The notes under the pieces: generated by a model
Seen by the model: the letters and a program-made list of their open reading frames with translations, nothing else
Told to the model about the DNA's origin: nothing
Databases searched by the model: none
NCBI GenBank assembly: GCA_040756995.1
Contig: JBFLYK010000041.1
Location: forward strand, 1 to 54,116
Direction of reading: 5' to 3'
From: BP-133 sp040756995
GTDB taxonomy: Bacteria; Actinomycetota; Acidimicrobiia; IMCC26256; BP-133
Length of the DNA: 54,116 bases
Made by a program: the position numbers and the translations under genes
Shown: positions 30,108 through 39,385 of the stretch, piece after piece
Layout: every line of letters starts with the position of its first letter
Numbering within the stretch: the first letter of the stretch is position 1

Positions 30108-31346
30108 ATGCCACGATCCTTTCGCCCCCGGGCGACGGCGGCGATCAGCATCGTCTCCCTCGCCGCCCTCATCGTCGCTCTCCGCGGCGACGCCGCCCCG
30201 TCGGGCGGTGGCGGGTACGCGCCGAACGAGGGCGGGCCGGGGACGATCACGACCGTGGCCGGCAAGAGCCCGTCCGGCTACTCCGGCGATGGAGGGCCGG
30301 CCCGGGACGCCGCCATGAACGAGCCCCGCATGCTGACCTTCGACGGCGTGGGGACGATGTACATCGTCGACACCTTCAACCACGTCATCCGCCGCGTCGG
30401 GCGGGACGGGATCATCACCACCATGGCCGGCAAGGCCGGCGGGTACGTCCCCCGCAAGGACTCCGACTGCAAGGAGAACTTCTCCGGGGAGAACGTGCCC
30501 GCCCGGGAGGCGCAGATGAGCTGCCCCCACAGCGCGGCCGTCCACGCCAACGGCGACCTCTACATCGCCGATTCCGCCAACCACGTGATCCGGAAGGTCG
30601 ACACTCAGGGCATCATCACCACCGTCGTCGGCGAGGGAGGCCGGAACGGCGACGACGGCGACGGCGGCCCGGCCTCCGCCGCCCACATCAGCGGCCCGAA
30701 GGGCATCGTCTTCGACGCCCACTGGAATCTGTTCATCGCCGATTCCGGCAACGACAAGATCCGCCGGGTCGACGCCCGCACCGGCATCATCAGCACGATT
30801 GCCGGAACCGGCGATCCCGGAGTCACCGGCAACGGCGGCCCGGCCACGGCGGCCAAGCTCAGCGAACCGCGCACCCTGGCCATCGGACCCGACGGCTCGA
30901 TCTTCTTCACCGAGCCGAAAGAGAACATCGTCCGCCGGATCGACCCGACCGGCATCATCACCCTCTTCGCCGGGACGGGAAAGGCCGGCTTCTCGGGCGA
31001 CGGTGGCCCGGCCAGCCGGGCCCAGCTGAACTTCAACCGGGGCGTCAACGTCGACGGGGCCGGCACCGTGTGGATCGCCGACTCGCTCAACCAGCGGATC
31101 CGCAAGGTCGACGCCCAGGGGATCATCACCACCGCGGCCGGCAACGGGAAGGCCTGCTACTACTCGAGCAACAACAACTGCGGTGACGGCGGGCCGGCGA
31201 CGGCGGCCGGGTTCGCCGTGCCCCGGGCGCTGGAGTTCGACGACGTCGGGAACCTCTACGTGGCCGACACGTTCAACGAACGGATCCGGCGCATCGACAG
31301 CTTCGCCGGCGCCGTGCGCCGCAACACCGCCCCGGGCCCGAGTTAG
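30108..31346 (+). CDS. Secreted NHL-repeat beta-propeller protein
   Basis: 412 residues from ATG. An N-terminal hydrophobic segment (about 10-25) ending in DAAPSGG is a likely signal peptide. The rest consists of about six NHL-type blades with the recurring pattern GDGGPA...L.EPR.L..D..G..YIADS.N..IR.VD..GIITT.AG. Such proteins form propellers that bind ligands or proteins at the cell surface. No catalytic residues were identified. The last four bases overlap the convergent GH65 gene. Confidence 0.85.
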   Translation: MPRSFRPRATAAISIVSLAALIVALRGDAAPSGGGGYAPNEGGPGTITTVAGKSPSGYSGDGGPARDAAMNEPRMLTFDGVGTMYIVDTFNHVIRRVGRDGIITTMAGKAGGYVPRKDSDCKENFSGENVPAREAQMSCPHSAAVHANGDLYIADSANHVIRKVDTQGIITTVVGEGGRNGDDGDGGPASAAHISGPKGIVFDAHWNLFIADSGNDKIRRVDARTGIISTIAGTGDPGVTGNGGPATAAKLSEPRTLAIGPDGSIFFTEPKENIVRRIDPTGIITLFAGTGKAGFSGDGGPASRAQLNFNRGVNVDGAGTVWIADSLNQRIRKVDAQGIITTAAGNGKACYYSSNNNCGDGGPATAAGFAVPRALEFDDVGNLYVADTFNERIRRIDSFAGAVRRNTAPGPS

Positions 31347-33712
31347 CCACCATTGGCGCCGGGCGGGACCCGCCGGGCCGGGGCGCGGCCGCGGGGCTGC
31401 TGGGGCCGGGGCCGCCGGGGCAGTGGCGGGACGGGCAGCTTCACCGGTTCGTCGGTGGTGAGGTCGACCGGCTGGCCGTAGTGCCGGACCGTGATGGGAT
31501 CACCCTCGTGCAGCTCGTAGAGCGCCTGACCGGGCGTGGCGGTCACGCACAGGTTGCGCCGCCGGTACCAGAGGTTGAACGACAGCCGGGTGAGGCCGGG
31601 GGGCAGCTTGGGGGCCAGGGCCAGACAGCCGTTGCGGGCCCGGAGGCCTCCGAAGCCGGCCACGATCACCGTCCAGGCCCCGGCCAGCGATGCCATGTGC
31701 AGCCCGTTGCGGGTGTTGTGGTGCAGGTCCTTGAGATCCATGTGCGACACCTCGGAGAGGTAGTCGTAGGCCAGGTCGAGGTGTCCCAGTTCGGCCGCCA
31801 GCACGGCTTGTGTGATGGCCGACAGCGATGAATCCCGCACGGTCAGGGCTTCGTAGTAGGCGAAGTTGCGGGCCTTCTCGTCCTCGGTGAAGGCGTCGTC
31901 CCGGAGCTGCATCGCCAGCACCAGATCGGCCTGTTTCAAGACCTGCTGGCGGTAGAGGTCGAAGTACGGGAAGTTCAGGAACAGCGGGTACTGGTCGGGT
32001 CGTGTGCGGTCGAAGTCCCACACCGCGTACTGGGTGAACGACTCCGCCTGGGGATGCACGCCGAGTTCGGCGTCGTAGGGCACGTACATGGCCTCGGCCG
32101 CCGCCTGCCAGGCGGACCGTTCCTCGTCGTCGACGCCGAGACGCTCGGCCTCCTCCCGGTGGCGGCCGGCGAACTCGGCCGCCGCCCGGAGGTTCTGCTG
32201 GGCCATCAGGTTGGTGTAGACGTTGTCGTCGGCCACCGCCGAGTACTCGTCGGGGCCGGTCATGCCGGGCAGGTGGAAGCGGCCGTGCCGGTCGTGGTGA
32301 CCGAGCGAGCGCCACAGGCGGGCGGTCTCCACCAGCAGCTCGAGGCCCTGGTGGGCTTCGAAGTCCTCGTCTTCGGTGGCGTCGATGTAGCGGAGGACGG
32401 CGTCGGCGATGTCGGCGTTGACATGGAAGGCGGCCGTGCCCGCCGGCCAGTAGCCCGAGCACTCCTCGCCGGCGATCGTCCGCCAGGGAAAGGCGGCGCC
32501 GGTGTGCCCCAGGGTGGCCGCTCTCGCCTTGGCCGTGGGCAGGATGGAATGGCGCCACAACAGGGCGTCGCGGGCCACTTCCGGACGGCTCGACGTCAGC
32601 ACCGGGAGCACGAAGGTTTCGGTGTCCCAGAAGGCGTGTCCGTCGTAGCCGGTCCCGGTCAGGCCCTTGGCCGGGATGGCCCGCCGCTCGGCCCGGGCAC
32701 TGCCCTGAAGGACGTGGAACAGCCCGAAGCGGGCGGCGTGCTCGATTTGCGCGTCGCCCTCCAGCTCGACGTCGGTGTGGCTCCAGAACGTGTCGAGATA
32801 ATGGCGCTGCTCGGCCTGGAGGCCGTCCCAGCCGGTGTGGCGGGCCGCGGTCAGCGCCGCCGCCACCTGATCCCACAACGCCTGGCGGGACCGGACCTTC
32901 GACCAGCCGTAGGCCAGCAACTTGAGGATCCGCACCCGCTGGCCGGGGTGGAGAACGGCGGTCACGATCACCCGCCCGATGTCGGAGCCGCACTCGCTGA
33001 AGACGTCGGTGCGGTCCGGCCCGTCGACGATGTGGTCCATGGCCGCCGCCACCCGGAGGCCGCTGCGTTCCGTGCGATGGACCAGGGCGGCGCCGGTCGG
33101 GCCCCGGATGCCGTGGTCCTCGCTCACCAGGGGTGAGGTCAGGGCGGCGGCGACCCGGGGATCGTTGTCGGGCAAGGGCATCGGCTCGTTGGCCACCAGC
33201 TCCGACTGCACCACGACGCGGGCCGGCTCGCCGACGGCCTCCACCTCGTACTCGATGGCGGCCACGGCCCGCTGGGTGAACGACACCAGCCTGACGGACG
33301 TGATCCGCATGACCTGACCGGCCGGCGACTCCCACTCGACCGTCCGCCGCAGCGTCCCGGCCCGGAAGTCGAGGATCCGCTCGTGGTGGTGGAGGGTTCC
33401 GTAGCGGACGTCGAACGGTTCGTCGTCGACCAGCAGGCGGAAGACTTTGCCGTTGGTCACGTTGATCATCGACTGCCCGGACTCCGGATAGCCGTAACCG
33501 GCCTCGGCGTAGGGCAGCGGTCGCAGCTCGTAGACGCCGTTCAGATACGTCCCGGGCGTGCCGTAGGGCTCGCCCTCGTCGAGGTTGCCCCGCAAGCCGA
33601 GATGGCCGTTGCCGAGGGCGAAGACCGACTCGCTCTGGGCCAGCACGTCGAGATCGAGCTCCGCCTCCCGCACCAGCCACGGCTCGGTCCGGAAGACCCC
33701 GGCCTCGATCAC
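31343..33712 (-). CDS. Glycoside hydrolase family 65 disaccharide phosphorylase
   Basis: 789 residues, the usual GH65 length. The N-terminal beta-sandwich (about 1-270) is followed by an (alpha/alpha)6 barrel with FWDTETF (361-367) and GPDEY (486-490), where E489 is the general acid. A C-terminal jelly roll and a Pro/Arg-rich tail end the chain. These enzymes phosphorolyse trehalose, maltose, kojibiose or similar to beta-glucose-1-phosphate. The overlapping beta-phosphoglucomutase gene converts that product to glucose-6-phosphate. The exact disaccharide cannot be told; trehalose is common in Actinomycetota. Confidence 0.92.
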   Translation of the reverse strand: MIEAGVFRTEPWLVREAELDLDVLAQSESVFALGNGHLGLRGNLDEGEPYGTPGTYLNGVYELRPLPYAEAGYGYPESGQSMINVTNGKVFRLLVDDEPFDVRYGTLHHHERILDFRAGTLRRTVEWESPAGQVMRITSVRLVSFTQRAVAAIEYEVEAVGEPARVVVQSELVANEPMPLPDNDPRVAAALTSPLVSEDHGIRGPTGAALVHRTERSGLRVAAAMDHIVDGPDRTDVFSECGSDIGRVIVTAVLHPGQRVRILKLLAYGWSKVRSRQALWDQVAAALTAARHTGWDGLQAEQRHYLDTFWSHTDVELEGDAQIEHAARFGLFHVLQGSARAERRAIPAKGLTGTGYDGHAFWDTETFVLPVLTSSRPEVARDALLWRHSILPTAKARAATLGHTGAAFPWRTIAGEECSGYWPAGTAAFHVNADIADAVLRYIDATEDEDFEAHQGLELLVETARLWRSLGHHDRHGRFHLPGMTGPDEYSAVADDNVYTNLMAQQNLRAAAEFAGRHREEAERLGVDDEERSAWQAAAEAMYVPYDAELGVHPQAESFTQYAVWDFDRTRPDQYPLFLNFPYFDLYRQQVLKQADLVLAMQLRDDAFTEDEKARNFAYYEALTVRDSSLSAITQAVLAAELGHLDLAYDYLSEVSHMDLKDLHHNTRNGLHMASLAGAWTVIVAGFGGLRARNGCLALAPKLPPGLTRLSFNLWYRRRNLCVTATPGQALYELHEGDPITVRHYGQPVDLTTDEPVKLPVPPLPRRPRPQQPRGRAPARRVPPGANGG

Positions 33713-34464
33713 CGGCGACCCGGGTTGGCCGGGACGAGGAGTTCCTCCAGGTCGCGCACGACGGTGTCGGCGCCGAGGCGGCGCAGCGCCTCGGCCTGGC
33801 CCGTGCGGTCGACACCGACCACGAACCCGAACCCGCCGGCCCGGCCGGCCTCCACGCCGGCCAGGGCGTCCTCGAACACCGCCGCGTCGCCGGCGGCCAC
33901 GCCCAGAGCCCGGGCGGCGAAGGCGAACATATCGGGGGCGGGCTTGCCGGCCAGGGTCTCCCGTTCCGCCACCAGACCGTCGACCACCACCTCGAAGAAC
34001 TCCGCCAGGCCGGTCACCTTGAGCACCGCCCGGGTGTTGGCGCTCGACGACACCACCGCCCGGGCCAGCCCGGCGTCGCGCACCGCCTCGAGATAGCGGA
34101 CCGACCCCGGGTACACCTCGACACCGGCGGCCATCTTGGCCAGCACGAGCTCGTTCTTGCGGTTCCCGAGGCCGTGGACGGTGGCCACCGTCGGCGGGTC
34201 GGTGCCCGTGCCCTCGGGCAGCGTGATGCCCCGGGCGGCGAGGAACGAGCGCACGCCGTCGGCCCGTTTCTTGCCGTCGACGTAGCGGTCGTAGTCGGCG
34301 TGGGTGTCGAAGGGCACGAACGGCTCTCCCGTCTCTTGGGACCGGCGCTGAAGGTACTCGTCGAACATCTCCTTCCAGGCCGCGGCGTGGACGGTGGCGG
34401 TGCGCGTCAGCACTCCGTCTAGGTCGAACAGGCAGGCGCCGATGCCGTCAGGAAGACCAAGCAC
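33709..34464 (-). CDS. Beta-phosphoglucomutase (HAD superfamily)
   Basis: 251 residues. HAD motif I is FDLDGVLT with nucleophile D14 and acid/base D16, motif II is VVSSSAN, the lysine is in AGKPAPDMF, and motif III is AVFEDALAGVEAG. A helical cap follows motif I. It interconverts beta-glucose-1-phosphate and glucose-6-phosphate. Its stop overlaps the start of the GH65 gene (ATGA), so phosphorylase and mutase are made together. Confidence 0.92.
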   Translation of the reverse strand: MLGLPDGIGACLFDLDGVLTRTATVHAAAWKEMFDEYLQRRSQETGEPFVPFDTHADYDRYVDGKKRADGVRSFLAARGITLPEGTGTDPPTVATVHGLGNRKNELVLAKMAAGVEVYPGSVRYLEAVRDAGLARAVVSSSANTRAVLKVTGLAEFFEVVVDGLVAERETLAGKPAPDMFAFAARALGVAAGDAAVFEDALAGVEAGRAGGFGFVVGVDRTGQAEALRRLGADTVVRDLEELLVPANPGRR

Positions 34465-34540
34465 GGCTGTTTGCTACCCGTTTACGCGCTCTGTGCATTC
34501 AGGTCACGAGCGTAAGACATCGACCTTTTACCGTGAGCCC

Positions 34541-35389
34541 ATGGTCTCCACCCGGGCCGGAACCGCCCTGGCTGCGCTGGCCCTGCTCGCCTCGACCGGC
34601 GTGACGACGGTGGCCCGGGCGGCCCCCACGCCGGCGCCGCCCTTCCGGATCGGCCTCATCGGCGACACCGGCTACAACGCCCAGGGGGAGCGGAATTTTC
34701 TCCGGGTGCGCACCAGCATGAACGCCGCCGGACTGGCCTTCACCGTTCACGACGGCGACATCTGGATGGGCGGCACGACCTGCAGCGACGACCGCCTGCG
34801 GAGGATCAAGGCGTTTCTCAACGGCTTCCGGACGCTCGTCTACACCCCCGGTGACAACGAATGGCTGGACTGCCCGCAGGGGCCGAACGGGCGGCTGCCG
34901 GCCATCCGCCGGATCTTCTTCTCGGAACCGCGGTCGCTGGGGGTGGCCCCGATCCCGCAACGCCGTCAGGACGGGACGCCGGAGAACGCCCGTTGGGAGT
35001 GGGGCGGCGTCGTCTTCGCCACCCTCAACGTGCCCGGGCCGAGCGGCGGCGGCCCGGCCGCCTGGGCCAACCTCACCTGGCTGGACAAGACCTTCGACCG
35101 GGCCGAGGCGATCGGGGCTCCGGCGGTGATGATCATCTGGCAGGACGACCCGACCGACGGCAGCTCACCGGCGCTGGTGGCCAGGCTGAAGAAGCGGGCG
35201 GCCGCCTTCCGCAAGCCGGTGATGCTGGTCCACGGCGACACGCACCGCTACAAGCTCGACAATCCCTGGCGGGACATCCGCAACCTGACCCGGCTCGAGA
35301 CGTTCCCGACGTTCACTCCGGAGTGGGTCAAGGTCATCGTGAACCCGGCCAGCCCGGCCGTGTTCACCGTGGCCCGAATGCGCGCCTGA
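34541..35389 (+). CDS. Secreted metallophosphoesterase-like protein
   Basis: 282 residues with an N-terminal signal peptide (TALAALALLASTGVTTVARA, cleavage after ARA likely). Motifs resembling a calcineurin-like phosphoesterase are present in order: GDTG, DGDIW, PGDNEW and VHGDTH. Some expected histidines are absent or not clear, so the activity is uncertain. It probably acts outside the membrane. The 3' end overlaps the convergent ABC permease gene by 26 bases. Confidence 0.75.
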   Translation: MVSTRAGTALAALALLASTGVTTVARAAPTPAPPFRIGLIGDTGYNAQGERNFLRVRTSMNAAGLAFTVHDGDIWMGGTTCSDDRLRRIKAFLNGFRTLVYTPGDNEWLDCPQGPNGRLPAIRRIFFSEPRSLGVAPIPQRRQDGTPENARWEWGGVVFATLNVPGPSGGGPAAWANLTWLDKTFDRAEAIGAPAVMIIWQDDPTDGSSPALVARLKKRAAAFRKPVMLVHGDTHRYKLDNPWRDIRNLTRLETFPTFTPEWVKVIVNPASPAVFTVARMRA

Positions 35390-36182
35390 CCCCCGCCGAG
35401 AAGGTGAAGATCGCCGTGGCGGTGAGGGCGATGGCGCCCCCGGCGGCGATGTCGAACGCGGCCGAGAGGCACAGCCCCACCACGCCGCTGGCCGCTCCGA
35501 GGCCGGCGGCCACGACGGTCATCGGCGTCACCCGGTCGGTCCACTGCCGGGCGGCCAGGGCCGGGACCGTGAGGAGGGCCACCGCCAGCAGCGTGCCGAC
35601 CGCCGGCACGCACACGACCAGCGCCACGGTCACGATGAGGAGCACCATCGTGTCGAGCGCCCGGCCCGGATAGCCGAGGGCTGTCAGCCCGCCGGGGTCG
35701 AAGGCGCCGAGCACCAGCTCCTTGTGGAAGGCGGCCAGCACGCCGACCAGGACGGCGCCGATGACGGCCGTGGTGACCAGATCGGCCGTGGTGACAGTGA
35801 CGATCGAACCGACGAGGTAGGCCGACAGGTCCCGTGACGCGCCCGGTTGGGCCGACAGCACGAGCACCCCGACGGCGAAGCAGCCGGCCAGGACGATCCC
35901 GATGGCGCTGGAGTCGTCGATCTGGCGCAGCGACCCCAGGGCGACGATCAGCAACGCCACGGCGATGCCGACGGCGGCGCCGCCCAGGAACAGGCTCACA
36001 CCGAGCAGCGATGCGAAGACCACGCCGGGGAACGTGGCGTGCGACATGGCCACGACGAAGAACGGCAGTCGCCGCAGGAGGACGTGGACGCCGACCGCCC
36101 CGGCCAGCGCCCCGACCAGCACCGCCTCGACGAGGGCGAGCCGGAAGAAGTGCTGCCCGAAGCTGTCGACGATGACGCTCAT
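35364..36182 (-). CDS. Metal ABC transporter permease (ZnuB/MntB family), second permease
   Basis: 272 residues starting at the ATG that overlaps the stop of the preceding permease (ATGA). About eight membrane helices, with the family pattern GVHVLLRRLPFFVVAMSHATFPG. It forms the membrane channel with the other permease. A much longer frame through this region is read-through into the upstream genes in the same frame and is not the real gene. Confidence 0.9.
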   Translation of the reverse strand: MSVIVDSFGQHFFRLALVEAVLVGALAGAVGVHVLLRRLPFFVVAMSHATFPGVVFASLLGVSLFLGGAAVGIAVALLIVALGSLRQIDDSSAIGIVLAGCFAVGVLVLSAQPGASRDLSAYLVGSIVTVTTADLVTTAVIGAVLVGVLAAFHKELVLGAFDPGGLTALGYPGRALDTMVLLIVTVALVVCVPAVGTLLAVALLTVPALAARQWTDRVTPMTVVAAGLGAASGVVGLCLSAAFDIAAGGAIALTATAIFTFSAGVRRAFGPR

Positions 36183-37066
36183 GCGGCGATGCTCGCCGCG
36201 TCGGCCACCGGAGCCCGGCGTCGGGCCCGGCGGCGCAGCAGGATCCGGGCCGCCCCGGCGGCGGCGAAGCCGAGGGTGTAGGCGACGACCACGGTGGCGC
36301 CGGCCGCCAGGCGCACGTTGTGGTTGAGCGACGCCTCGTAGCTGGCCGACAGGCCGATCCAGCCCAGGACGGCGGCCACAGCCGCCCCGGCGGCCATCGC
36401 GCCCGGGATGCTTTTCGTCAGGAGGCGGCCGGTGGCGGCCGGCGTGACCACGAAGGCCACCACCAGGACGGTGCCGATGGCCCGGACGGCCACCACCACG
36501 GTGGTGGCGGTGACGGCGTAGAGCACGGCGTCGAGGAGCACGACCGGCAGGCCCAGCGCCGCCGCCTGGGTGCGGTCGAGGGCCAGCAGCACGAGCTCCT
36601 TGTGGAGCAGGGCCAGCACGAGCAGGCACAGCCCGCCGAGCACGGCCGTCTCGATCACCTCGGCCCGGCTCACGTCGAGGATCCGGCCGAAGAGCAGGCC
36701 GCCGAGATCGGCGGCGTAGCCCGTCCGGCGGGAGACGACCACCACCCCGACGGCGAAGAAGGAGGCGATGATCAGGGCCAGGGCGGAGTCGACGTCGACC
36801 TTCCGGCGGCCGCTGGTCAGCGCCACCAGCAGGGCCACCGTGAGGCCGGCGGCCGCCGCCGCCCCCGGCAGCAGCGGCCACCCGACGGCGTAGGCGACGG
36901 CGATCCCCGGGAACACCGTGTGCTGGACGGCGTCGGTGACGAACGCCAGGCGCCGCAGCGCGACGTGGACGCCGACGACGGCGCCCAGCGTGCCGATCAG
37001 GAGGACTTCGACCAGCGCCCGGCTCATGAACCCGAGCCGGTAGGGATCGAGCAGGAACGCCCTCAA
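36179..37066 (-). CDS. Metal ABC transporter permease (ZnuB/MntB family), first permease
   Basis: 295 residues from a TTG overlapping the ATPase stop (TTGA); an internal ATG at codon 14 is possible. About eight hydrophobic helices and the conserved GVHVALRRLAFVTDAVQHTVFPG motif of zinc/manganese permeases. The two permeases are homologous, giving a heterodimeric channel. Confidence 0.9.
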   Translation of the reverse strand: MRAFLLDPYRLGFMSRALVEVLLIGTLGAVVGVHVALRRLAFVTDAVQHTVFPGIAVAYAVGWPLLPGAAAAAGLTVALLVALTSGRRKVDVDSALALIIASFFAVGVVVVSRRTGYAADLGGLLFGRILDVSRAEVIETAVLGGLCLLVLALLHKELVLLALDRTQAAALGLPVVLLDAVLYAVTATTVVVAVRAIGTVLVVAFVVTPAATGRLLTKSIPGAMAAGAAVAAVLGWIGLSASYEASLNHNVRLAAGATVVVAYTLGFAAAGAARILLRRRARRRAPVADAASIAA

Positions 37067-37881
37067 CGAGGGACGTGCGTCGGGGGAGGCACGTAGATCT
37101 CCCCGGTGCGGCCCCCGGCCAGCACCACTGCGCCGCGGCCGTAGGTCTCACCCAGCAGCTCGGGCGTGAGCGCCTCCTCGATGGGGCCGAACGCCACCTG
37201 GTGGTGGTTGAGGAGGCAGCCGGTGTCGCAGGCCAGGTGGGCGATGCTCAGGTCGTGGGTGGCCATGACCACGGCCACGCCGTTGCGGCGCTGTTCGGCC
37301 AGCACGTCGAGGAGGACCTCGGTCGTAGTGGTGTCGACGCCGTTGAACGGCTCGTCGAGGAGCAGGAGGTCGGGCTGCTGCGCCAGGGCCCGGGCCAGCA
37401 GGACCCGTTGACGTTGACCGCCGGACAGGATGCCGAAGCGGTCGCCGGCCCGGCCGGCGAGCCCCACCCGGGCCAGGGCCTCGTCGGCGACCGCCCGGTC
37501 GGCCCGGCCCGGCCGGCGTACCCAGCCGATGCGGCGATAGCGGCCCATCAGGACGACCTGGGCCACGGTGACGGGGAACTCGGAGTCGAGCGTGTCGGCC
37601 TGGGGCACGTAGGCGACCCGGCCGCGGGCCCGGGCCGGGGTGGTGCCCAGGACCTCGATGGTGCCGGCCACGGTGTCGACTAGGCCGAGGATCGCCTTGA
37701 TGAGCGTGCTCTTGCCGGCGCCGTTGGGCCCGATGAGCGCCAGCGACCCGCCCGGGGCCACCTCCCCGGTCACGCCGGCCAGCACCGAGCGGCGGCCGTA
37801 GGCCACCCCCAGCGAGTCCAGCCGGAGGGCGGGGCGGGCCGGCGGCGGGGCGGGCGCCGGAATCTCAGCGGAGGTGGTCAA
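37063..37881 (-). CDS. Metal ABC transporter ATP-binding protein
   Basis: 272 residues from TTG, overlapping the binding-protein gene by 17 bases. Walker A GPNGAGKST, signature LSGGQRQR, Walker B LLLLDEP and the switch ATHD are all present. A proline-rich N-terminal leader precedes the domain. It energises the two permeases. Confidence 0.93.
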   Translation of the reverse strand: MTTSAEIPAPAPPPARPALRLDSLGVAYGRRSVLAGVTGEVAPGGSLALIGPNGAGKSTLIKAILGLVDTVAGTIEVLGTTPARARGRVAYVPQADTLDSEFPVTVAQVVLMGRYRRIGWVRRPGRADRAVADEALARVGLAGRAGDRFGILSGGQRQRVLLARALAQQPDLLLLDEPFNGVDTTTTEVLLDVLAEQRRNGVAVVMATHDLSIAHLACDTGCLLNHHQVAFGPIEEALTPELLGETYGRGAVVLAGGRTGEIYVPPPTHVPR

Positions 37882-38857
37882 CGATCTGCCTCGTGTTGTG
37901 CCGCAGCATCCTGAGGTAGGTGTCGCCGGCGCTGCCGGGCGGGCCCAGCGAGTCGCCGTAGAGGGCGTCGTCGCCGGCCACGACCGCCACGCCGGCCTCC
38001 CGGCCGATCGCTTCGGCGGTCTTCGGCGGCAGGGAGCTTTCCGAGAACACCGCCTTCACGCCGGTGGCCTTGATCCGCTTGACGATGTTGGAGATGTCCC
38101 GGGCCGACAGCTCGGCCTGCGAGTCGAAGCTCGGGATGATCGAACCCACGAACTCGAGACCGTAGCGGTCGATGTAGTACCCGAAGGCGTCGTGGTTGGT
38201 GACGATCTTCTTGTTGGTCAACCCGGCGATCTCGGCCGCGATCTCCGCGTCGAGCCGGTCGAGCTCGGCGCGGTAGGCGGCCTCATTGGCTTCGTAGTCG
38301 GCCCGGTGGGCGGGGTCGGCGGCGACCAGGGCGGCGGTGATGTGGCGGACCATCACCTTGGCGTTGCGAGGGTCCTGCCAGATGTGGGGGTCACCGTCGG
38401 CGTGGGCTTCCTCGCCTTCGTGCCCCTCCTCGGCCTCGTCATCGTGGCCGCCCTCGCCCCTGCGGATGGTGACGCCCTGGGCGGCCTCCACGATCGTGGC
38501 CTTCGTGCCGGCGTTGCGAATGGTGGAGTCGAACCACTCCTCGAGCCCGACGCCGTTCTTCACGATGATCTTGGCCTGGGCCAGCTCGGCGATGTCGGCC
38601 GGTGACGGCTCGAAGTCGTGGGCGTCGACGTTGGGCTTGAGGATCCCGTAGACGTCGACGTGATCGCCGCCGACGATCCGGACGAAGTCGGTGAGGTGGG
38701 TGGTGGTGGCCACCACCGGCAGCCGGGTGCTGACGCTGCCTCCCTCGGTGGCCGGGCGCTTGGCCGCCTGTTGGCTATTGCCGCCGCCGTCACCGCAGGC
38801 GGCAGCGAGCGTGAGCACAGCGGCGAGGAGCAGCGGGACTGGGGAGAAGCGGCGCAT
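37865..38857 (-). CDS. Metal-binding lipoprotein of ABC transporter (ZnuA-like)
   Basis: 330 residues. Signal peptide with lipobox LTLAAAC. The cluster A-I fold has a His/Asp/Glu-rich loop (GGHDDEAEEGHEGEEAHADG) typical of zinc-specific ZnuA proteins. H in ATTTHLTDF, DAHDFEP, NHDAFGYY and the late acidic site are probable metal ligands. First gene of the SBP-ATPase-permease-permease operon, with a Fur/Zur-type box just upstream, so zinc starvation control is likely. Confidence 0.9.
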   Translation of the reverse strand: MRRFSPVPLLLAAVLTLAAACGDGGGNSQQAAKRPATEGGSVSTRLPVVATTTHLTDFVRIVGGDHVDVYGILKPNVDAHDFEPSPADIAELAQAKIIVKNGVGLEEWFDSTIRNAGTKATIVEAAQGVTIRRGEGGHDDEAEEGHEGEEAHADGDPHIWQDPRNAKVMVRHITAALVAADPAHRADYEANEAAYRAELDRLDAEIAAEIAGLTNKKIVTNHDAFGYYIDRYGLEFVGSIIPSFDSQAELSARDISNIVKRIKATGVKAVFSESSLPPKTAEAIGREAGVAVVAGDDALYGDSLGPPGSAGDTYLRMLRHNTRQIVDHLR

Positions 38858-38875
38858 GAGGGACCTCGGGAGGGA

Positions 38876-38890
38876 TGAGAGTCATTCTCA
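38876..38890 (-). promoter_or_regulatory. Fur/Zur-type box before the metal ABC operon
   Basis: TGAGAGTCATTCTCA is a 7-1-7 inverted repeat with one mismatch, close to actinobacterial Zur and Fur sites. It lies in the 54-bp gap between ispF and the binding-protein gene, 19 bp from the start codon. The His-rich loop of the binding protein favours Zur. Confidence 0.7.
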
Positions 38891-38911
38891 TTCTAGCAAC
38901 GCAAGCGGGCA

Positions 38912-39385
38912 CTAACGCAACAGGAGTGCGACGGCGAGGCAGGCGACGCCCTCGCCGCGGCCCAGCGCGCCCAACCCCTCGGCCCGCTTGGCCTTGACGC
39001 TGACCGCCGCACCGAGGACGCCGGCCAGCCGTTCTTCCATGGCGCCCCGGTGGGGCGCCAGCTTGGGGGCTTCGAGGACCACGGTCGTGTCGACGTTGCC
39101 GATCGACCATCCGTCGGCCTGCACGAGCCCGACGACATGGCTGAGGAGCGCCAGGCTGTCGGCCCCCCGCCACCGAGAGTCGCTATCGGGGAAATGCGTG
39201 CCGATATCGCCGAGACCGGCGGCCCCGAGGAGGGCGTCGGCCACGGCGTGGGCCACGACATCGGCGTCGCTGTGCCCGGCCAGCCCCCGTTCCCCGGGGA
39301 TGACGACGCCTCCGAGCACCAGCGGCCGGCCCGGATCGTCGCTCCAGGGGTGGATGTCGAAGCCCTGCCCGACCCTGACGTTCAA
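38912..39385 (-). CDS. ispF: 2-C-methyl-D-erythritol 2,4-cyclodiphosphate synthase
   Basis: 157 residues, the usual length. Starts MNVRVGQGFDIHPW with metal ligands D10 and H12, and GLAGHSDADVVAHAVADALLG with H38. The enzyme makes the cyclic diphosphate in the MEP isoprenoid pathway. The ATG overlaps the ispD stop (ATGA). Confidence 0.95.
   Translation of the reverse strand: MNVRVGQGFDIHPWSDDPGRPLVLGGVVIPGERGLAGHSDADVVAHAVADALLGAAGLGDIGTHFPDSDSRWRGADSLALLSHVVGLVQADGWSIGNVDTTVVLEAPKLAPHRGAMEERLAGVLGAAVSVKAKRAEGLGALGRGEGVACLAVALLLR

Noticed and set aside
30250..31260. Regularly recurring GGCGGGCC/GACGGCG sequence, CRISPR-like at first glance
   Set aside because: The repeats are in frame and encode NHL propeller blades; unit lengths and spacing do not fit CRISPR.
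35364..37151. 595-codon frame ending with the second ABC permease
   Set aside because: The N-terminal part is out of frame within the first permease gene; the true gene starts at 36182.
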